DNA of 64,000 bases from Azorinus chamasolen (taxonomy: Eukaryota > Mollusca > Bivalvia > Cardiida > Solecurtidae). This document shows positions 23,778 through 35,695 of the stretch, piece after piece. Position 1 is the first letter of the stretch, and each line of letters begins with the position of its first letter. The stretch covers positions 37,560,855 to 37,624,854 of the forward strand of contig OY755244.1 of assembly GCA_963576725.1 (NCBI GenBank), in the 5' to 3' direction. The position numbers were made by a program, and so were the translations under genes. The notes beneath the pieces were generated by a model that was not told where the DNA came from, searched no databases, and saw only the letters and a list, made by a program, of their open reading frames with translations.

Positions 23778-23988
23778 TTATCTTTTTGCCCGCTAGCGAT
23801 GACATCCTAATTACCTATGCAAACAGCGTAGATCCTGATGAGACGCCACATAATGTCGCGTCCCATCAGGATTCAAACTGTCTGTCACTTCAGCCATATT
23901 TTTGCAAAGACATTAGAAATACTATTTCAAGAATTGAAGCAGACGACAATTTTTGCAGACGGAAAAATTACTTAGTGCGCAAAGAGTA
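23778..23988 (+). mobile_element. Family F MITE
   Basis: CGCTAGCGATGAC start; palindrome around GATCCTGATGAGACGCC at 23820-23885; GAAGCAGACGACAATTTTTGC tail; ends GCGCAAAGAGTAAA. Confidence 0.75.
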
Positions 23989-24246
23989 AAAGACACGCAA
24001 TCATTTCATGTTGAACTTGGCGACATTTCAAAAATTCCAATGGCTTGCCTATTCAAATTTCAATACTGCTTCATTGAAATCTATCGTGGTCAATGGCCCA
24101 TTTATAAAATAATAACAGTCTTTGGCGCAGACGGACACAAACTCATCAAAATTGTGACATGTTGTAAATATACAATCTTGTTTACATTTTATAAATAAAG
24201 CAGACTTTGGCAATATTACTTGTAGTTATTTTGAAATTGTTTATTA

Positions 24247-24462
24247 ACTCTTAAAGTGCCAGAACCAAATATTACACACTTTTGCAAACAGTGTAGACCC
24301 AGATCAGAGGGCTCCTGTAGGAGCCCTCTGATCAGGGTCTGCACTGTTCGTCACAAAAAATCATAATCTTCAATGATAAATTTTGATGCAATTTATTGTT
24401 TAATTAATATTCAGAAGGGGAGGAGCCAAATTTAATTATTCTGAGTAGGCTCAAGGTTAAGT
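24247..24462 (-). mobile_element. Family E MITE
   Basis: Hairpin about 24280-24350 with the centre GGGCTCCTGTAGGAGCCC. Confidence 0.7.
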
Positions 24463-24565
24463 TAGTAGAATGTCAAATTCACAATTACTTTAATGAACCT
24501 ATGTACATTTGGACACCAATGCTACAATCTCCCCCTATGTGTGTACATGTAGATGTATATAAATG

Positions 24566-24808
24566 AGCCCTTTATTCCATGAATATTCATGTAAGAAATA
24601 ATGACATCATGAACATTAATTCTAAAGATTAATTGTTATATGGGCACAGGAATATTTGGCCATGGAAGAAACTGTATAATCATCTCTACAACATATCTTT
24701 AAGCAAACAGAGCAGACCCTGATCAGATGGCTCCTACAGGAGCCATCTGATCTGGGTCTGCTCTGATTGCAAAGGCGCAGAAAGGCATGTTTATGGAGCA
24801 TAGGGTTA
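24566..24808 (+). mobile_element. Family B MITE
   Basis: CCCTTTATTCCATGAATATTCATG start; strong hairpin about 24703-24772; ends GGAGCATAGGGTTAA. Confidence 0.83.
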
Positions 24809-25008
24809 AACATTAGGCGCAATTTAGATAACTTTAAATTAATCTGACATAGTAGCAAATAGTGTAGACCCTGATCAATGACTCCTTCAGGAGTTATTTG
24901 AACTGGGTCTGCAATATTTTGCCTAAGTTTGTCTACATGTATCTGAATACTTTCGATTATTACAGTAGTAATTGTGAAGTTTAACATTCTAAGCGGATTG
25001 AAGACTTA

Positions 25009-25218
25009 TTAACACCTTCAGGGCAGGAAACAAGTCCACAATGTCCTTTGAAAACAGTGTAGACCAAAATGAGAGGGCTCCTAGCCCTCTCATCAGGTTC
25101 TGCACTGTTTGCCACATGACACTTTTCTTTAAAAAAAAGTCCCTAAATATTCACGGTAGGCTTGACCTGTTTGAATATTGGAATAGTCCATTTGACAATT
25201 CAGCAATGAAAGGGTTAA
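25009..25218 (-). mobile_element. Family E MITE
   Basis: TTAA-bounded, 210 bp, with a shortened hairpin centre (GGGCTCCTAGCCC). Confidence 0.8.
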
Positions 25219-25507
25219 AACTAAGTAAATCCAGTTTTTGTCTGCAAAAACATTGTCTGCTTCAATTATACAAGTACATAATTACTTCTTTCATTTCTTT
25301 TCAGTGCCCAATAGTTTGGATCCTGATGATACAGGATCATCATACAGTTTATAAAAAAATTATTATCCTTCTGACAAACATTAACAGTTTTGCTGCCAAA
25401 CTCAAATTTACATAGATTGGATCTAGATGAGATGCAGAGTAACTCTAACATTACTTTAGAATCCAAAGCTTGATACTCTGACCATGTTTTTGAAACATAA
25501 ACCCATA

Positions 25508-25590
25508 AACAAGAGCCGGGTGTGGCGCCAACGCTCGTCTGATTTAGTGCGTGTCCACTGTATAGACTTCTCCTCAAATCTATGAAGTTT
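25508..25590 (+). mobile_element. Helentron-like 5' fragment
   Basis: AACAAGAGCCGGGTGTGGCG with CCAACGCTCGTCTGA resembles the opening of the element at 18168. No monomer array or terminal hairpin follows. Confidence 0.4.
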
Positions 25591-25993
25591 CATGTTGATA
25601 CCTCTTTCATGGAACAGCTGGAAGTTAGTGCATATGGCACATAGTTACGTGGCGGTACAAAATATGATCATCTTGGCGCAAACACAAAAGTCATCATTTG
25701 CAGCATAAGAGTTTTTCCCCCAATATCCAGATGCAATGCATTATGTCACAGACAAAAAAAGAAAAAACACTGATCGCAACAATCCTCATCAGAAGACTTC
25801 TCTTGTTATAATGGTTTTGCCTTCGTCACCAGCGTTTGTATGTCCAATTGTCTGCTTCCTTTATCTAATAATTTCATTTTATAGATATGTGATCAGCACC
25901 AAAACCAAACTTGCATAATGGTCAAGAAATCTTACTCTGGACAAGAGCAAATCAATAGAGAGATATATTAATCTTCCTAGGCCAGCACTTATA

Positions 25994-26234
25994 TGACTAC
26001 CATAAGCCATTACCATATAGGCTATTTTTAGATCCAACTTCTTTGAATGAATCTACTGAAAAGGAGTATTAACTAGAGAAAAGGATTTTTTTTTTAGAAT
26101 TTTGGAGTTTTTAAACAATTGTGATAAATAGAACATTTGCTCCTATAGGAGCAAATGCTCTATTTATCACAATGGTTTCATACATAGACTTTTACAGAAG
26201 CGTAGAAAGGTGTATTTATGTAGGAAAGGGTTAA
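25994..26234 (-). mobile_element. Family C MITE
   Basis: Reverse C copy (TAGGCTATTTTTAGATCC ... GGAAAGGGTTAA); hairpin about 26103-26180. Its TTAA 26231-26234 is shared with the next B element. Confidence 0.8.
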
Positions 26235-26467
26235 CCCTTTACTCCATGAACATTCATGTAAAAATAATGACAATCATGAATATTAATTATTTTAATGGCC
26301 GGCATACATAAGAATTTTTGGTCATGGCAGAATCTGTAGAATCATATCTATATCATTTCATAAGCAAACAGTGCAGGGCCTGATCAGACAACTACTATGG
26401 CAGCCTATCTGTGTCTACTCAGACTCTGTTTGCAAAGGTGTACTTATTGTATGGAGTAATGGGTTAA
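26231..26467 (+). mobile_element. Family B MITE in a three-element chain
   Basis: TTAACCCTTTACTCCATGAAC start; decayed hairpin about 26363-26433; shares TTAA with its neighbours on both sides. Confidence 0.82.
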
Positions 26468-26665
26468 CCCTTTCAACACTGAAATGTCAAATGGACTATT
26501 CCAAAATTCAAACAGGTCAAGCTTCTCGGGAATATTCAGCTTTTATTAAAGACAAGCGTAACATGACAAACAGTGCAGACTCTGATGAGAAGGTTCCTCT
26601 CTTCTGATTCTACACTGTTTGCATTAAGCACATTAGTGACTCATTTCCCACACAGAGAGGGTTAA
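26464..26665 (+). mobile_element. Family E MITE, end of the chain
   Basis: TTAACCCTTTCAACACTGAAA start; decayed hairpin about 26564-26624; ends GAGAGGGTTAA. Confidence 0.8.
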
Positions 26666-26690
26666 TTATCCTAGAAATATTCAGAAGCCA

Positions 26691-26721
26691 ACACCCCCCC
26701 CCCCCACACACACACACACAC
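26691..26721. repeat. (C)n(CA)n microsatellite
   Basis: A C-run followed by about nine CA units. Confidence 0.9.
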
Positions 26722-26853
26722 CCAGTCTCTGCAGCTGATTAAGTCTGTTCAACACCATTTCGATAATCATACAAGAAAATAAAGGAGAAGTAGCATGTAT
26801 ACAAAGAGCCTAATCAAAGTTCATGTACTCCTCCATGGGTAATTTCATCTATT

Positions 26854-27102
26854 TTAACCCTTTCCCTGTTCTATATTTAGTCCAAATTTCAGTACCTATT
26901 GAATATTCATGGACAAAATAGTTATAAAGAAATATGGAAATTAGAACATTGTACAAAATTTAGAAAAGCAAGGAAACAGATTCATCAAATTCTATTAGCA
27001 AACAGAGCAGACCCTGATCAGATGGCTCCTAGGAGCCATCTGATCTGGGTCTACTCTGTTTGCAAATGCGTAAAAACACGCTTCAATGAGGGAAAGGGTT
27101 AA
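26854..27102 (-). mobile_element. Family A MITE, full length
   Basis: 249 bp between TTAA sites; hairpin about 26997-27063; ends GGGAAAGGGTTAA. Confidence 0.87.
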
Positions 27103-27127
27103 GTCTACACTTCGTACACTACTCTTC

Positions 27128-27400
27128 TCAACCCTTTACTCCATGACTATTTATGTAAGAAATAATGATCCCATGAATTATTAACCCTTTCCCTCATATA
27201 CACGTGTTTTCACGCATTTGCAAACAGAGTAGGGAATTTTTAGCCTTGGAAAAAATGATAGAATTATATCTTTATAATCTCATAAGCAAACAGGTCAGAC
27301 CCTGAACAGAGAGCTCTTACATGTATGAGTCTTCTGATCTAGGTCTTCTGTGTTTGAAAAGACAAAGAAAGGCATATTTAGAGAGTAAATGATTAGAATC
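27128..27400 (+). mobile_element. Family B MITE with an A-end fragment inside
   Basis: B start, then 27181-27231 is the first ~50 bp of family A (TTAACCCTTTCCCTCATATA...AGAGTAG), then the B middle resumes. A complex, non-precise junction. Confidence 0.6.
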
Positions 27401-27467
27401 TGTCTGGCGGTGTAATTACAGTAATGCAATTATGTCTTTCTGACACCAAAGCTCCCATGTTGGTGAA

Positions 27468-27707
27468 TTAACCCTTTCTTACATACAAACACTTTTTCAC
27501 ACCTTTGCAAACAGAGTAGACCCAGATTAGATGACTTCTGTAGGAGCTGTCTGATCAAGGCCCACTCTGTTTGCTTATGAAATTATAATAGATCTGACTC
27601 TACACTCTCTACTCATACCAACAAATCCCATGTATATAAAAATTCAGCTAATAAATATTCATGTTGTCATTATTTCTAGCATGAATATTCAACAGGGCAA
27701 AAGTTAA
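27468..27707 (-). mobile_element. Family B MITE, full length
   Basis: 240 bp between TTAA sites; hairpin about 27507-27573; carries CATGAATATTCAACAGGG. Confidence 0.83.
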
Positions 27708-27894
27708 ATACAGCTAACACTGAAAACAAAAGAACCATAATTGTGCATTTAACTGTAATTATTTCTTAAACCCCTTCAGTGCCATAAAGACGGATCTGTG
27801 ATATCATATGGCATCGCATCAAGATCCAAACTGCTTGACACACTATTTATCCTTTTATAAATAAACTAAACAAGCTCCCATTCTAAAACTTGAA

Positions 27895-27960
27895 GCAGAC
27901 GAAAATGTATGCAGCAGACGAAAATGTATGCAGCAGACGAAATTGTATGCAGCAGACGAC
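27895..27960. repeat. Short tandem repeat (GCAGACGAAAATGTAT)
   Basis: About four direct copies of a 19-20-bp unit GCAGCAGACGAAAATGTAT, matching the GTCGTCTGC tail of family F. Confidence 0.8.
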
Positions 27961-27966
27961 AGTCTA

Positions 27967-28113
27967 ATTAGCCCATTCCTCCATAGGCTATTTTTAGACC
28001 CAACCTCTTTGAATTAATCTACCGAAAAGCAGTATTTACTAGGGAAAAGGAAAATTTTAGAAGTGTATAGTATTGAAACCATTGTGATAAATAGAGCAGT
28101 TGCTCCTAAGGAG
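27967..28113 (-). mobile_element. Family C MITE, truncated at its hairpin centre
   Basis: Reverse C copy that stops at TTGCTCCTAAGGAGG, exactly in the middle of the palindrome. Confidence 0.7.
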
Positions 28114-28925
28114 GCACTATAAGATCCTGTTAGGCTGGGGGCCACTACTGTGGTTTTCTTTTACTGGCGCTGCATACATCGCCTCATTAGTTTGTTTTGT
28201 TTTTTATAAAAGTGAGACATCACTCATGTTTCAATAAACATGAAGGTGACTTTTACAGCATTTCATTTGAAATACAACTGGTACACGTATCTCACGGTAT
28301 CTGTCATTCATCTCACGTGTCCTTCACATTAGAATTTAGAGTAAACTTAACATAAACAGGAAAGCATGGTCTCGTATTCGTTTTAAACCATGTCACGATT
28401 CATGTACATATATTAAAGCGTATCTTCTACTAAACGACAACCATAGATCGTTGATTCATGAATATTACAAAAAGTAAGAATAGATTTTGCACTGTACTTA
28501 CAAATATTGGGCAAGGGGTAGCTTGAGCGACTAGATCTAGTTGTTCGACTTGACATTTTACAGCCTTCTTACATCAACATATACGAGGTATTCCGCATGA
28601 AATTAGATAGTTTTTTCTACGGAGTGTCTATTTCCACGTATTTTTTCAAACCGGTGAAAGGGTAAAAATCATACGCATCGTGAGAATTACACAATACAAT
28701 CAATTCCGATAAGATCCTAATAGTACATTGACATGCATTTAATTGGACGAATAAACTATTCATATAAGTAAATTATAAATCTTAATACCGTTTTATGAAG
28801 GCCAAATGTAAGCATATTCCAAAATATTTTAAAATCCGTGCCTTATATGCAAAAATAATTAGCCTGCACAGTCATGCACAATCCATGTACAATATTAATA
28901 GCATCAATCTTTAGAAAAGGACTAG
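28114..28925. other. MITE-free stretch, no gene recognised
   Basis: The longest stretch on the left side without a recognisable MITE. I see no conserved frame or exon borders I can defend. Confidence 0.45.
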
Positions 28926-29300
28926 CAATTACAGAAGTTATCCCTCTCCTTCATAAAAACATGTTTTCACGCATTTGCAAAAAAAGCAAACCCAAATCGC
29001 ACGGCTCCTGTAGGATCCGTCTGATCAGGGTCACAGGTGTGATCATCGTGTTGCTAATAATTTTCAAACTTTTTTAGTCATTTTGGGTTTTCAGTTTTTA
29101 TTTGGTGTATATGGAGAACAACATATTTTAAAAGCATTCTACGATAATTTCCAGAGTTTGAAAATTATTTTCTCGATTTTCAAACATAGCAACACGTACG
29201 ATGATCACCTGTGACCAGGGTCTGCTCGTATTGCACGTGCAATTTAAAATATATATGTTTCTTTACTTTCCAAATGGCTACAATGTTCCACATGTTTGTA
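28926..29300 (+). mobile_element. Family A MITE, split by a CACAGG-end element
   Basis: CCCTCTCCTTCATAAAAAC ... GTCTGATCAGGGT, resuming at 29214 with CCAGGGTCTGCTCGTATTGC and the TTTCTTTACTTTCCAAATGG tail; the 3' end is lost. Confidence 0.7.
29032..29213. mobile_element. CACAGG-end MITE, 182 bp, 8-bp target duplication
   Basis: Starts CACAGGTGTGATCATCG..GTTGCTA and ends with the complement TAGCAACACGTACGATGATC..CTGTG. Flanks ATCAGGGT (29024-29031) and ACCAGGGT (29214-29221) match at 7 of 8 positions. Confidence 0.82.
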
Positions 29301-29616
29301 TATTTCTCTTGCATTCATCAGTGCTCATGCAATCGTCTGCTTCAGTACGTACACGTCAAAGGACAATATCTAAAGCACTTAGAAACTGAACGTGTTATGT
29401 ACATATCTTTGTTAATTCTGGTGTGTAACCAACAGTACAGATAGTTAATAAATAGCTTGCCTTTACCCAGAGATATATAAAGCAGGATGCATACAAGAGT
29501 CGAAGAACGTGTGTACAATTCTAACATTTAATATAGACTGAAGCTGTAAGCGGCTAGCGCCGGAAATACAGAGATAAGCAAAGGTCAGCATGATTAGACT
29601 AGCCATAGGTGGCTTA

Positions 29617-29840
29617 ACATATCATTACGGATAGAATGTGTAAATTATAACATTTTCCAGAAAAAAATGTATTTCTCAACTAAACCCTATGTTGTGACAA
29701 CTCATTAGAATCGTCTCGAAGATTTGTATAATGACACATGAACACAGGAAGAGTTAGCCTTGGTGGAAAGTGTAGAATCATATCTATATTATTTCATAAG
29801 CAAACAGAGTAGACCGTGATCAGATGGTTCCCACAGGATA
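29617..29840. mobile_element. Chimera of CACCAAACCC-core and family B fragments
   Basis: Left half of the first core (to GAATCGTCTCGAAG at 29722) runs into the middle of a B element (ACATGAACACAGG..GCAAACAGAGTAGACC). The break is at the hairpin centre of the first. Confidence 0.6.
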
Positions 29841-29869
29841 TTCCCCCATATATTTCCATTTACATGCAT

Positions 29870-30015
29870 ATATGTTGTGGTCTAAGGGAAACAACTCTTA
29901 CAAGTTTACCTTTCAATAAAGTACTCATGCTCTCCCTTTGACTATTTAATATCAATTTATGAAATATATCTATAATAGCAATAATAATAATAATATTTAT
30001 TTTTATTATTATTAA
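29870..30015. repeat. Direct repeat, copy 1, with ATA microsatellite
   Basis: TGGTCTAAGGGAAACAACTC ... AAAGTACTCATGCTCTCCC, then (AAT)n. A second copy lies at 30808-30960. Confidence 0.75.
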
Positions 30016-30179
30016 GAAATAGCACAGTCCACAGAGGTCCTTATTGCATACACTACAATAGTGACCTACCAGTCAATCCAAAAAATTATTAAGGCCCAAA
30101 GCCAAAGGCTGAGGGCCTAGAACTATTTCGGGCCGGTCAGGCCAGTAGTGTGCTGTAGATCTACTATTTCTTATAGTAT

Positions 30180-30690
30180 ACATGTACCGCATTTCTTTGT
30201 TCACTAATTTTAGCAGTTTAGTGTCGCTTCATGTTTACCTCCCTTTAATAAGTATTTCCCTTTGTTCCGTTGTATTTTTTTTGTATCAATTTAAAAAAAT
30301 AAATATGAAGTTTCATGAAAATGCGATCAAAGGTTTTGGAGAAACCGCGTGGCAAATTTTCCATGTAATAAATCCCATAACTCTGCAGAAAATCATCGGA
30401 CCGGAACAAGAATAAGATAGATATGCACAATTAGGCATAGTGCTAATCAATCCTATGACAATAATTTCCATGTAAGAATTCAAAGTCCCAGAACCCTGCA
30501 GAGTATCATCAGACTGAAACATGAATAAAATATGAACAACTAGGCATGGTGCTGATCAATCATATGAAGTTTCATGAAAATACAACCAAAACTTTTGGAG
30601 AAACCGCGTAGAAATAATTAAAAATGGACAGATGGACAGACGGTCAGGCGTATGCCATGCACAAAAACAAAATGATTGTCTCCCCAGACA
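30180..30690 (+). mobile_element. Tandem-unit element with GACAGACGG tract
   Basis: Diverged units repeat (CTGCAGAAAATCATCGGAC / CTGCAGAGTATCATCAGAC; GAGAAACCGCGTGG / GAGAAACCGCGTAG), followed by GACAGATGGACAGACGG and GTCTCCCCAGACATAATG. Layout like the Helentron-like elements, but the start is unclear. Confidence 0.5.
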
Positions 30691-30807
30691 TAATGATTAT
30701 ATTAATAATAATGATAATAATAATAATAACTACAACAACAATAACAATTATATTATATTATTAAAATAATAATAAATAATAATAACTTTCAATTCCATTT
30801 TACATGT

Positions 30808-30960
30808 TGCGGTCTAAGGGAAACAACTCTTACAAGCTTTGCTTTTAGTAAAGTACTAATGCTCTCCCTTTGGCCATACATATCAATTTATGAAAAATAT
30901 CTGAATTATATAATAATAATAATAATAAAATTATTTTAATTATTATTAAGAAATGGTATA
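30808..30960. repeat. Direct repeat, copy 2, with ATA microsatellite
   Basis: Near copy of 29870-30015 (CGGTCTAAGGGAAACAACTC). Confidence 0.75.
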
Positions 30961-31446
30961 AACTTTCATCAAAATCTGTTCTGAACTGCTAACAGACAGA
31001 CAGATAGACTTAAGCAAAGAAATATACTCTTTTGCGGTAAATGCAAGTGTACTCAAGACATGGAATGAGTTAAGGACAGACATCTAGAAATAATGGATAC
31101 AATCATATGTTAAAAACGGCTCAAAAGCGTAGCACATTTTAACATATTCCTTTACTCCATGAATATTTATCAAAGAAATAATGACATCATGAATATTAAT
31201 TAGACTTTAAGAACTAGATATCTATATACAATGTAGTTCTTACTGTTTCTGTTAATTGTAACTACGTGTAAGAAACAATGTTATCACACATATTAACTCG
31301 TTTAATATTTCATAATGGAATATGAACACATGTTTTTTTTTGCTCAGGTAAAAAAGCTGTAAAATCAGATTTATATAATTCCATGGATCTGATCAGGGTC
31401 TGCTCTGTTTGCTTTTGACATGATATAGATTTGATTCTAGGTTTTG

Positions 31447-31674
31447 TTAACACATTATCCCCTAGTGACGCATTTTTGCGGATCTATAGAAGTCACTTTA
31501 TGAAACCATTGTGATAAATAGAGCATATGCTCCTATAGAAGCAAATGCTCTATTTATCCCAATGGTTTCAACCTACAAAATTCTAATTTTTCCTTTCCTC
31601 TAGTTAATGCTCCTTTTCTGTAGATACATTCAAAGAGGTTGGGTCTAAAAATAGCCTAGGAGAGAATGAGTTAA
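31447..31674 (+). mobile_element. Family C MITE, nested in a family B copy
   Basis: TTAACACATTATCCCCTAG start; hairpin about 31503-31570; flanks TAGGTTTTG and AACCAAAGG join through one TTAA. Confidence 0.83.
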
Positions 31675-32276
31675 AACCAAAGGTTTCCTATAAAAAAAAT
31701 TACATTATGAAAATTCAGCCAAAACGATGTCATTATTTCTTACATGGACAGTGAACAGGGAAAGGGTTTACCCTTTGTTTCAAATAAATGCCTCTGCAGT
31801 CGACCTAGATCAGACGGAGACAATTGATATGGGTCTACTCTGTGTGATTTTTATTTATGGGATAGTGTAGAATATAATAGAGACACAGGTCAGATGCTGC
31901 ATAGTAAAAGCAACATCCAATAGTGCACCGTGTTTCACTCAACATCCTCAGTATCGTTTTTCACTGGGCCTTCGTTCATAAACTAGAAACAAATACAGGT
32001 CTCTCCCAACCTCCCAAACCCTAAAAGCACACCATCTCCATCACAATTACCCTTCATGGTAATCATAAATGTAAAGTTTTTCTCCAAACCCGAGTAAATT
32101 TGGATTTTATGCATATTTTATAATTCATTGGGACATAGCCGTCAAAAGTAATCGAACAAGATCGTCCTGGTGGTATGCACAAATGCACTTTATGGTGATC
32201 ACATCTGTGAATATTTTTCCAAACCCGACAGCCATTTATGAGAAAGAAATCAGATGTTATGAAATGCTTTAATCAT

Positions 32277-32467
32277 TTAACCCTTTCTTCCATAAATACG
32301 CCCTTCTACGCCTCTGCAAAAGCCACCTGTTAAAACCATTGTGATAAATAGAGCATTTGCTCCTATATGAGCAAATACTCTATTTATCATAATGGTTTCA
32401 AATTTCCTTTTCAGTAGATGCATCAAACTTGGTTGGATCTAAAATTGCCTATGAGGAAAAGGGTTAA
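32277..32467 (+). mobile_element. Family C MITE
   Basis: TTAA-bounded; hairpin about 32334-32400. The tail is shorter than in other copies (191 bp in all). Confidence 0.82.
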
Positions 32468-32730
32468 GGGGACGATAAACTGAAAAATATTTTTTAAAAA
32501 CCCAGACCATCCTGGTGATATGTATAACCACACTTTATGGTGATGTATTAATGAATTCTGGTCCCGTCAAATCATCTCCGACCCTGTATAGGGGGGAAAC
32601 ATAATAAGCAGACTGCAGTTTCAAATGTATGGTATTTTAGAAGAATGTGATAGCCCAAGTATAACTTCAGTGTAACTTTGCCAACCGTTAAACTTTTGCT
32701 GGTCTCATTTCTAAATACATGTAGGGCCTA

Positions 32731-33039
32731 CAGTAGAACCTTGACTTTTCGAACTTTAAGGGACCATACAAATGATTTAGATAACGGGAGTTCGAGTAAG
32801 CATATTTTGAATATGGAAACTTTCTTGTTGCGACAGCTTAATGCAGGTTGAAAGTAATGCTGAAAGTTCCTGTAGGAGCTTTCAGCATTACTTGCAACCT
32901 GCACCAAGCTGACGCATGTCTTTATAGATACGTGCAGTGCTGAATTTTAAAACAATTACAAATACACATTTTGGAACAGACTTTTTTTAACCCGAGTTAT
33001 ATATCGAAGTTCGAGTTACCCAAATTCGAGATGATACTG
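32731..33039. mobile_element. TA-target MITE with TTCGAGTT ends
   Basis: CAGTAGAACCTTGACTTTTCG ... ATTCGAGATGATACTG flanked by TA; inner palindrome GCTTAATGCAGGTTG...GCAACCTGCACCAAGC. Confidence 0.82.
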
Positions 33040-33069
33040 TAGCTTAACTTTACCTGTCGCTAACCATTT

Positions 33070-33318
33070 TATACTGAACCCTTTCACCGCCAATGTCGCA
33101 AACATGCACCACGACAAATAATGCAGTCCCAGATCAGACGCCACCTTTTTAAGGCGGCGTCTGATCAGGGACTTCACTTTTTGTCTCAAACTCTTATTTC
33201 TATAGCTGTGCTTTATTCCTTTGAACTTTGCATTTATGTATTGTATCTTATTTTACCAAAGTATTTAACAAAAGTGGTTTGCAGACGACAATTAGAAATT
33301 TGGCGATGAAACGGTTAA
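33070..33318 (+). mobile_element. F-related MITE
   Basis: CCCTTTCACCGCCAATGTCG start; palindrome CCCAGATCAGACGCC...GGCGTCTGATCAGGGA about 33118-33183; GCAGACGACAATTAG tail; ends ACGGTTAA. Confidence 0.7.
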
Positions 33319-33488
33319 CTTGCTGTCTATTTATAGCATATGTATGATCCTACTGCCCTCGTATATCACCTAAAGTTGCTTATATTATGCACGACTGATT
33401 TTACTTATCAATGTCATTTATGTAGACAGTGGATGTAAACAAACTCTATAGAGTGTATGTTGTCTGTCGTTCGTAAATCTGATTCTAT

Positions 33489-33654
33489 TTAACCATTCCT
33501 GGATACAGCCACCTCTGTAAAAGCCCCTTTTTGAAACCACTGTGATAAATAAAATCTAATTTCTAAAATTTCCATTTCTCTTGTAAATGCTTCTTTTCGG
33601 AAGATTCATTCAAAGAGGTTGGATCTAAAAACTGCCTATGAGGGAAAGGGTTAA
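33489..33654 (+). mobile_element. Family C MITE without its hairpin
   Basis: Both TTAA ends and the tail are intact, but about 60 bp are missing after CACTGTGATAAATA, removing the centre and second arm. Confidence 0.78.
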
Positions 33655-33790
33655 ATAAAATTCATTCGACTTAACTTGGTTGATCTCCCCATTGTCCATT
33701 TTCCAAAACAGAATTGCTTCTAATTGTCCAGCTTCTACACGATTTGCTACTTCAGGAGTTTCATTAATTTACAAAGCAATACTGTCCGTA

Positions 33791-33917
33791 CAACTATTCA
33801 AATACTAAAATCTTCATCTCCCACTAAACCCTATGTGATCACAACATCAGAGTTGGGTGGAGAAATCGGAGATATTCTTGAAAACGTTTTAATTTACGCA
33901 TCTTTTCTGACCCTCTG
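33791..33917. mobile_element. CACCAAACCC-core MITE, partial
   Basis: Short copy: CTCCCACTAAACCCTATGTG ... GTTGGGTGGAGAAATCG, with most of the hairpin lost. Confidence 0.55.
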
Positions 33918-33918
33918 A

Positions 33919-34138
33919 ATTGACACATTATCCCCTAGTGACGCATTTTTGCGCATCTATGGAAGTCACTTTATGAAACCATTGTGATAAATGGAGCATT
34001 TGCTCCTACAGGAGCAAATTCTCAATTTTTCACAATGGTTTCAAACTAGAAAATTCTATTTTTTTCCTTTCCTCTAGTTAATGCTCCTTTTCAGTAGATA
34101 CATTCAAAGAGGTTGGGTCTAAAAATAGCCTAGGAGAG
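33919..34138 (+). mobile_element. Family C MITE
   Basis: GACACATTATCCCCTAGTGA start, close to the copy at 31447; hairpin about 33976-34050; abuts a B element at 34139. Confidence 0.75.
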
Positions 34139-34374
34139 GAACCCCTTATTTCTTACAAACGCTGTTCACCCATTTGCAAACAGAGTAGACCGAGGACAAA
34201 TGGATCCTATAGGAGCCATCTGATCAGGGCCAGCTGTTTTTCAGGTTTCAGGTTTTTTGTCAATGCAAATTTTCCCATGATACGTTTACATAATTCAATA
34301 CATTATAAAACATTCAGCTGATAAATATTCATGAAGTTATTTCTTACATAATTATTGGACAGGTAAGGGGTTAA
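34139..34374 (-). mobile_element. Family B MITE
   Basis: ACCCCTTATTTCTTACAAAC start; hairpin about 34175-34240; ends GGGGTTAA. Confidence 0.7.
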
Positions 34375-34462
34375 TAAAAGGGCTGCAAATTGCTTGAAAC
34401 TGGGGAAGAGGGGAGATCTTGCATTCAGATCATTTCGGGTAAAAACAGGAACTCCAAACTAA

Positions 34463-35664
34463 ACTAGAGGTTTGTTTTTGTCACAAAAACAGATGTCTCC
34501 CACTCCCATCCTCTTTCCAATACACAAGTGTAATGTCTGTAACTTCAAACTTATCAGGGTCTAATGTTTAAGTCATCAGGGGCAATAACTCCAACATTGT
34601 CAGGGGAGACAATTCAAAAGCCCCAGATACACGAAAACACATGCTAGTCAACATTCTTGTGAAGTTATACATGTGACACAAAGTAAAGTTTCTCTTATTT
34701 AAGTCATAAGGGGCAGTAACTCCAAAGTTATCAGGGGGAGACAATTAAAAACCCCAAATGCACAATAACTCATGCTGGTGAACATTCCTGTGAAGTTTGG
34801 TGACTCTAGCCCTACTGGTTTCAGAGATACGTGCAGCACAGTCTCTCTAATTTTAAGTTAACATATCAGGGGCAGTAACTCAAGAATTACCAGGGGGAGA
34901 CAATTAAAAAAACCCCAGGTGCACAACAACTCATGCTGGTGAACATTCCTGTGAAGTTTGGTGACTCTAGCCCTAGTGGTTTTAAAGATATGCATGACAC
35001 AAAGTTTCTCTAATTTTATGTAATCATATCAGGGGCAATAACTCCAAAGTTATCAAGGGAAGACAATTCAAAAATCCCAGTTGTACAACAACTCATGCTG
35101 GTCGACATTCCTGTGAAGTTTGGTGACTCTAGCCCTAGTGGTTTCAGAGATATGCATGACACTAAGTAAAGTTTGTCATATTTTAAGTCATCAGGGGCAT
35201 TAACTCCAAAGTTAACAGGGGGAGACAATTAAAAAAAACCAAGAGCAAAACAACTCATGCTTGTGAACAATCCTGTGAAGTTTGGTGACTCTAGCCCTAC
35301 TGGTTTCAGAGATACGCGCGACACAAAGTTTGTATAAATTTAAGTATTCATATCAGGGGCAATAACTCAAGAATTATCAGGGGGAGACAATTCAAAAAGC
35401 ATAGGTGCACAACAACTCATTCTGGTGAACATTCCTGTGAAGTTTGGTGACTCTAGTACCAGCGGTTTCAGAGATACGCGCGACACAAAGTTTTTCTAAT
35501 TTTAAGTCATCAGGGGCAATAACTCCAAAATTATCAGGGTGAGACAATTCAAAAACCCCAGGTGCACAACAACTCATGCTGGTGAACATTCCTGTGAAGT
35601 TTGGCGACTCTAGCCCAACTGGTTTCAGAGATACGCGCGACACAAGTTTGTGACGGACAGACAG

Positions 35665-35695
<31 letters not shown>

